Source of the DNA: Luteimonas marina
GTDB taxonomy: Bacteria > Pseudomonadota > Gammaproteobacteria > Xanthomonadales > Xanthomonadaceae
Reading direction: 5' to 3'
Length of the DNA stretch: 64,000 nt
NCBI RefSeq assembly: GCF_007859325.1
Contig: NZ_VOHK01000005.1
Coordinates: 1 to 64,000, forward strand
Both the position numbers and the translations under genes were made by a program. The notes below the pieces were generated by a model. It made no database searches, was not told the DNA's origin, and was given only the letters and a program-made list of their open reading frames with translations. This document shows, in pieces, positions 61,127 to 64,000 of the stretch; positions within the stretch are counted from its first letter, which is position 1, and every line of letters begins with the position of its first letter.

Positions 61127-62572
61127 ATGCCCAGCCCCGCTGCCGCCGATCGCCTGTTCGCGCTGTTCGCCGACCTGCGCGGCCGGACCGTCGTGGTCGT
61201 GGGCGGCGGCGCGGTGGCCGCGCGCAAGGTCGAGGCGCTGCGCGGGACCGGGGCGCGGATCGTGGTCGGCGCGCCCGCGCTTGATCCCGCGCTGGCGCAG
61301 CTGGCTGCCGACGGCGGGCTGGAACATGTCGAAGGCCGCTTCGACCCGCGCTGGCTGGACGAGGCCTGGCTCGCCATCGCCGCGACCGACGATGCCGCGA
61401 TCAACCGCGCCGTCGCCGAGGCCGGCGAGGCGCGACGCGTCTGGGTGAACGTCGTCGACGATGCCGAACTGGCGCGCGTGCACCTGCCGGCGCGGGTCGA
61501 GCGCGGCCCGCTGCAGATCGCGATTTCCAGCGGCGGCGGCGCGCCGATGCTGGCGCGGCTGGTGCGCGAGCGGCTGGAGACGCAGTTCGACGAATCCTTC
61601 GGCGCGCTGGCGACGCTGCTCTCGCGCCATCGCGAGCGCGTCCGCGCGCGCTGGCCCGACCTCGCCCGGCGACGCCGCGCCCTCGAGCGCCTGCTCGCCG
61701 GCCCGCTGCAGGGCCTGCTGCGCCGCCACCGGCACATCGAGGCCGAGCGCGCCTTCGACCTGGCGCTGAAGCCCGACGGCGATGCCGCCGCCGCGCGCGG
61801 CCACGTCGCCCTGGTCGGCGCCGGCCCCGGCGACGCCGGCCTGCTGACCCTGCGCGCGCTGCGCCTGCTGGGCGAGGCCGACGTGATCCTGCACGACAGC
61901 CTGGTCAGCGCCGAGGTGCTGCAGCTCGCGCGCCGCGACGCGACGCGCATCAGCGTCGGCAAGCGCGCCGGCGACCACGCCACGCCGCAGGAACAGACCA
62001 ACGCCCTGCTGGTCGAACTCGCGTCGGCCGGCCGGCGCGTGGTGCGGCTCAAGGGCGGCGATCCCTTCGTCTTCGGCCGCGGCGGCGAGGAACTGGAAGT
62101 GCTGCGCGCGGCCGGCATCGACTACGAGGTCGTGCCCGGCATCACCGCGGCCGCCGCCTGCGCGGCCTACGCCGGCATCCCGCTGACCCATCGCGACCAC
62201 GCGCAGTCGGTGCGACTGGTCACCGCGCACGCGAAGGACTCGCTCGACACGCTCGACTGGCCGGCGCTGGCGCAGGAGCGGCAGACCCTCGCCTTCTACA
62301 TGGGCGTGGCGCGGCTGGACGTCGTGCAGGCGCAGCTCATCGCCCACGGGCGCAGCCCCGGCACGCCGTTCGCACTGGTCGAGAACGGCTCGCGCCCCGA
62401 GCAACGCGTCGTCAACGGAACGCTTACCGATTTGTCACACCTGGCGCGGCTGCACGCCGTACAGTCGCCTGCCCTGCTGATCGTCGGCGAAGTCGCCGCG
62501 CTCGCCACCACCCTGCACTGGTTCGGCGCCGCGCCGCTCGGCGATGCCGTGCCGCTGGCGCACGCCGCCTGA
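61127..62572 (+). CDS. cysG: Siroheme synthase, multifunctional CysG
   Basis: A 481-residue cytosolic enzyme that makes siroheme for sulfite reductase. The N-terminal precorrin-2 dehydrogenase/ferrochelatase domain has [18 protein letters not shown] near residue 24 and [19 protein letters not shown] near residue 130. The C-terminal uroporphyrinogen-III methyltransferase has [41 protein letters not shown] and [19 protein letters not shown]. The ATG at 61127 is preferred over a GTG two codons earlier. It is divergent from cysB and 28 bases ahead of cysK. Confidence 0.94.
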   Translation: MPSPAAADRLFALFADLRGRTVVVVGGGAVAARKVEALRGTGARIVVGAPALDPALAQLAADGGLEHVEGRFDPRWLDEAWLAIAATDDAAINRAVAEAGEARRVWVNVVDDAELARVHLPARVERGPLQIAISSGGGAPMLARLVRERLETQFDESFGALATLLSRHRERVRARWPDLARRRRALERLLAGPLQGLLRRHRHIEAERAFDLALKPDGDAAAARGHVALVGAGPGDAGLLTLRALRLLGEADVILHDSLVSAEVLQLARRDATRISVGKRAGDHATPQEQTNALLVELASAGRRVVRLKGGDPFVFGRGGEELEVLRAAGIDYEVVPGITAAAACAAYAGIPLTHRDHAQSVRLVTAHAKDSLDTLDWPALAQERQTLAFYMGVARLDVVQAQLIAHGRSPGTPFALVENGSRPEQRVVNGTLTDLSHLARLHAVQSPALLIVGEVAALATTLHWFGAAPLGDAVPLAHAA

Positions 62573-62600
62573 TTCCCTTCCATCCCGCATCGAGGTATCC

Positions 62601-63578
62601 ATGGCCATCTACGACAACATCCTCGACACCATCGGCAACACCCCGATCGTCAGGCTGCACCGCATCGCGCCGAAGCACGTCACGCTGTACGCGAAGGCCG
62701 AATCGTTCAACCCCGGCGGCTCGGTCAAGGATCGCCTCGCCATCGCCATCGTGCTCGATGCCGAGAAGCGCGGCCTGCTCAGGCCCGGCGACACCATCGT
62801 CGAGGCGACCAGCGGCAACACCGGCGTCGCGCTGGCGCAGGTGGCGGCGGCGCGCGGCTACAAGTTCGTCGCGGTGATGACCGAGACCTTCTCGATCGAG
62901 CGCCGCAAGCTGATGCGCGCCTACGGCGCCAAGGTGATCCTCACCGCCGCCGCCGAGCGCGGCACCGGCATGGTGAAGAAGGCGAAGGAACTGGCGGAGA
63001 AACACGGCTGGTTCCTCGCCTCGCAGTTCACCAACCCGGCCAACCCGGCCTACCACCGCCAGACCACGGCGGCGGAAATCCTGCGCGATTTCGCCGGCCG
63101 GCGCCTGGACTACTTCGTCAGCGGCTGGGGCACCGGCGGCACGCTCACCGGCGTGGGCGAGGTGCTCAAGGTCGCCCGCCCGGAGGTCAAGGTCATCGCC
63201 ACCGAACCGGGCGGCGCCTCGCTGCTCGGCGGCAAGGACTGGGCGCCGCACAAGATCCAGGGCTGGACGCCGGACTTCCTGCCGGAAGTGCTCAGCCGCA
63301 CCGTGCACGACGAACTGGTGAACGTGAGCGACGATGAAGCACTGGAGAGCGCGCGCCGGCTCGCCGCCGAGGAAGGCGTGTTCGTCGGCATCTCCTCGGG
63401 CGCGACCGTCGCCGCGGCGCTGAAGGTCGCCGCCGATGCGCCGGAAGGCTCGGTGCTGCTGGCGACCCTGCCCGACACCGGTGAGCGCTACCTGTCGACG
63501 GTGCTGTTCGCCGGCGTCAACGAAGGCTCCGACGACGACTGGCTGGCGAGCCTCGACGGCGAGCGCGACGCGGCCTGA
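62601..63578 (+). CDS. cysK: Cysteine synthase (O-acetylserine sulfhydrylase)
   Basis: A 325-residue PLP enzyme that makes cysteine from O-acetylserine and sulfide. Landmarks are IGNTPIVRLHRI, the PLP-binding Lys in FNPGGSVKDRLA near residue 42, the substrate loop TSGNTGVALA, FTNPANPAYH, the phosphate loop GWGTGGTLTGVG and GISSGATVAAAL. A GAGG box lies six bases before the ATG. The first 310 residues match CysK length, and the Asp-rich tail is slightly longer than usual. It sits in the cysG-cysK-yezD unit. Confidence 0.95.
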   Translation: MAIYDNILDTIGNTPIVRLHRIAPKHVTLYAKAESFNPGGSVKDRLAIAIVLDAEKRGLLRPGDTIVEATSGNTGVALAQVAAARGYKFVAVMTETFSIERRKLMRAYGAKVILTAAAERGTGMVKKAKELAEKHGWFLASQFTNPANPAYHRQTTAAEILRDFAGRRLDYFVSGWGTGGTLTGVGEVLKVARPEVKVIATEPGGASLLGGKDWAPHKIQGWTPDFLPEVLSRTVHDELVNVSDDEALESARRLAAEEGVFVGISSGATVAAALKVAADAPEGSVLLATLPDTGERYLSTVLFAGVNEGSDDDWLASLDGERDAA

Positions 63579-63604
63579 CCCTCCCCTTCCCGGGCATCGA
63601 CGCC

Positions 63605-63799
63605 ATGAGCCGACATCCCGTCACCGAACCCCCGCCGCCCGTCGCCGACGATCCGGGCGGCGGGCCACCGATCAATGACGCCGAACGCGCCGTGCTCGAC
63701 GCGGTCCGCGACCTCGCCTATGGCCAGGTCGAGGTGATCGTGCACTCGTCGCGGATCGTGCAGATCACGCGCAGCCAGAAACTGCGGCTCGGCGACTGA
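63605..63799 (+). CDS. YezD-family small protein (DUF2292)
   Basis: A 64-residue protein with a Pro-rich start and the DUF2292 core (DAVRDLAYGQVEVIVHSSRIVQITRSQKLRL). The family is common next to sulfur-assimilation genes. Its function is unknown. The start lies 26 bases after cysK, within the same likely transcript. Confidence 0.85.
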   Translation: MSRHPVTEPPPPVADDPGGGPPINDAERAVLDAVRDLAYGQVEVIVHSSRIVQITRSQKLRLGD

Positions 63800-63897
63800 T
63801 GCCGTCCCCGCAGACTCCCACCATTCCCTTCCACGGTGCCGACCGGACGACCGGAGGCGCTTCCCCAGCGACACACGAGGAAACGCCATGCGATTGT

Positions 63898-64000
63898 TCG
63901 AACCTTCCCCACCGACACCGACCAGGGCCTGGCCACGACGCGGCGCGCTCGCGCTGAGCCTCGCGCTGCTGTCGGCCACCGCCGCGGCGCAGGACGCCGC
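63898..64000 (+). CDS. Exported protein, N-terminus only (window edge)
   Basis: The frame opens MRLFEPSPPTPTRAWPRRGA and continues with a signal-peptide core (LALSLALLSATAAAQDA), after a CGAGGAAACGCC ribosome site. The product cannot be identified from 34 residues. A porin or binding protein of the sulfate pathway is plausible from its position only. Confidence 0.65.

Overview
The window is a GC-rich chromosomal segment packed with genes on both strands. Protein families, gene order and repeats all point to a Xanthomonadaceae-type gammaproteobacterium, most like Lysobacter or Luteimonas. Evidence includes a split B12-dependent ribonucleotide reductase, a cysB / cysG-cysK-yezD sulfur cluster, dispersed hairpins built on TAGGAGCGCCTTCAGGCGCGA, and a xylanase behind a palindrome like the Xanthomonas xyl-box. 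The genus is inferred from content only. I found no rRNA, tRNA or CRISPR array.

Layout. 0-5.5 kb: the edge of an IS5-family element that cuts a TlpA-like gene, then a HAD hydrolase, an EF-hand protein, a cysteine-rich zinc protein, a PQQ-type sugar dehydrogenase lipoprotein and a lytic transglycosylase. 5.6-11.1 kb: DUF4920 protein, apt, two EamA exporters (the second is rarD), an alpha/beta hydrolase and dapA. 11.2-16.3 kb: a periplasmic molybdenum hydroxylase of the isoquinoline 1-oxidoreductase type (2Fe-2S subunit, MoCo subunit, di-heme cytochrome), divergent from its maturation genes xdhC and mocA. 16.3-25.1 kb: a MacAB-like export system on the minus strand and, divergently, an ABC-2 exporter followed by a DesK/DesR-like two-component pair. 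25.3-32.3 kb: M17 aminopeptidase, HAD hydrolase, AI-2E-family permease, a YqjD/YqjE-like trio and a Do-type periplasmic protease.

32.8-36.5 kb: class II ribonucleotide reductase in two pieces with a Lys/Ala-rich histone-like gene between them. 36.5-42 kb is the most accessory stretch. It holds a low-GC DUF6988-like gene, a Tat-exported Dabb protein, a DUF2268 protease, a lysozyme with a Gln-rich tail next to a lipoprotein (a possible antibacterial effector and immunity pair) and an LPMO-like secreted protein. 42-54 kb: a BON lipoprotein, a DUF2242 lipoprotein, a GH11 xylanase under a 26-bp palindromic operator, a GH2-type glycosidase, a papain-like protease lipoprotein paired with a second lipoprotein, an MFS transporter and a polysaccharide deacetylase.

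54-64 kb: a SMP-30/NHL-type protein, a GGDEF cyclase, a Tat-exported Gfo/Idh/MocA oxidoreductase, a class C-type serine hydrolase, two small proteins, and the sulfur cluster: cysB divergent from cysG, cysK, yezD and the start of a further exported protein. At least five families of imperfect inverted repeats occupy most intergenic gaps longer than about 150 bp.
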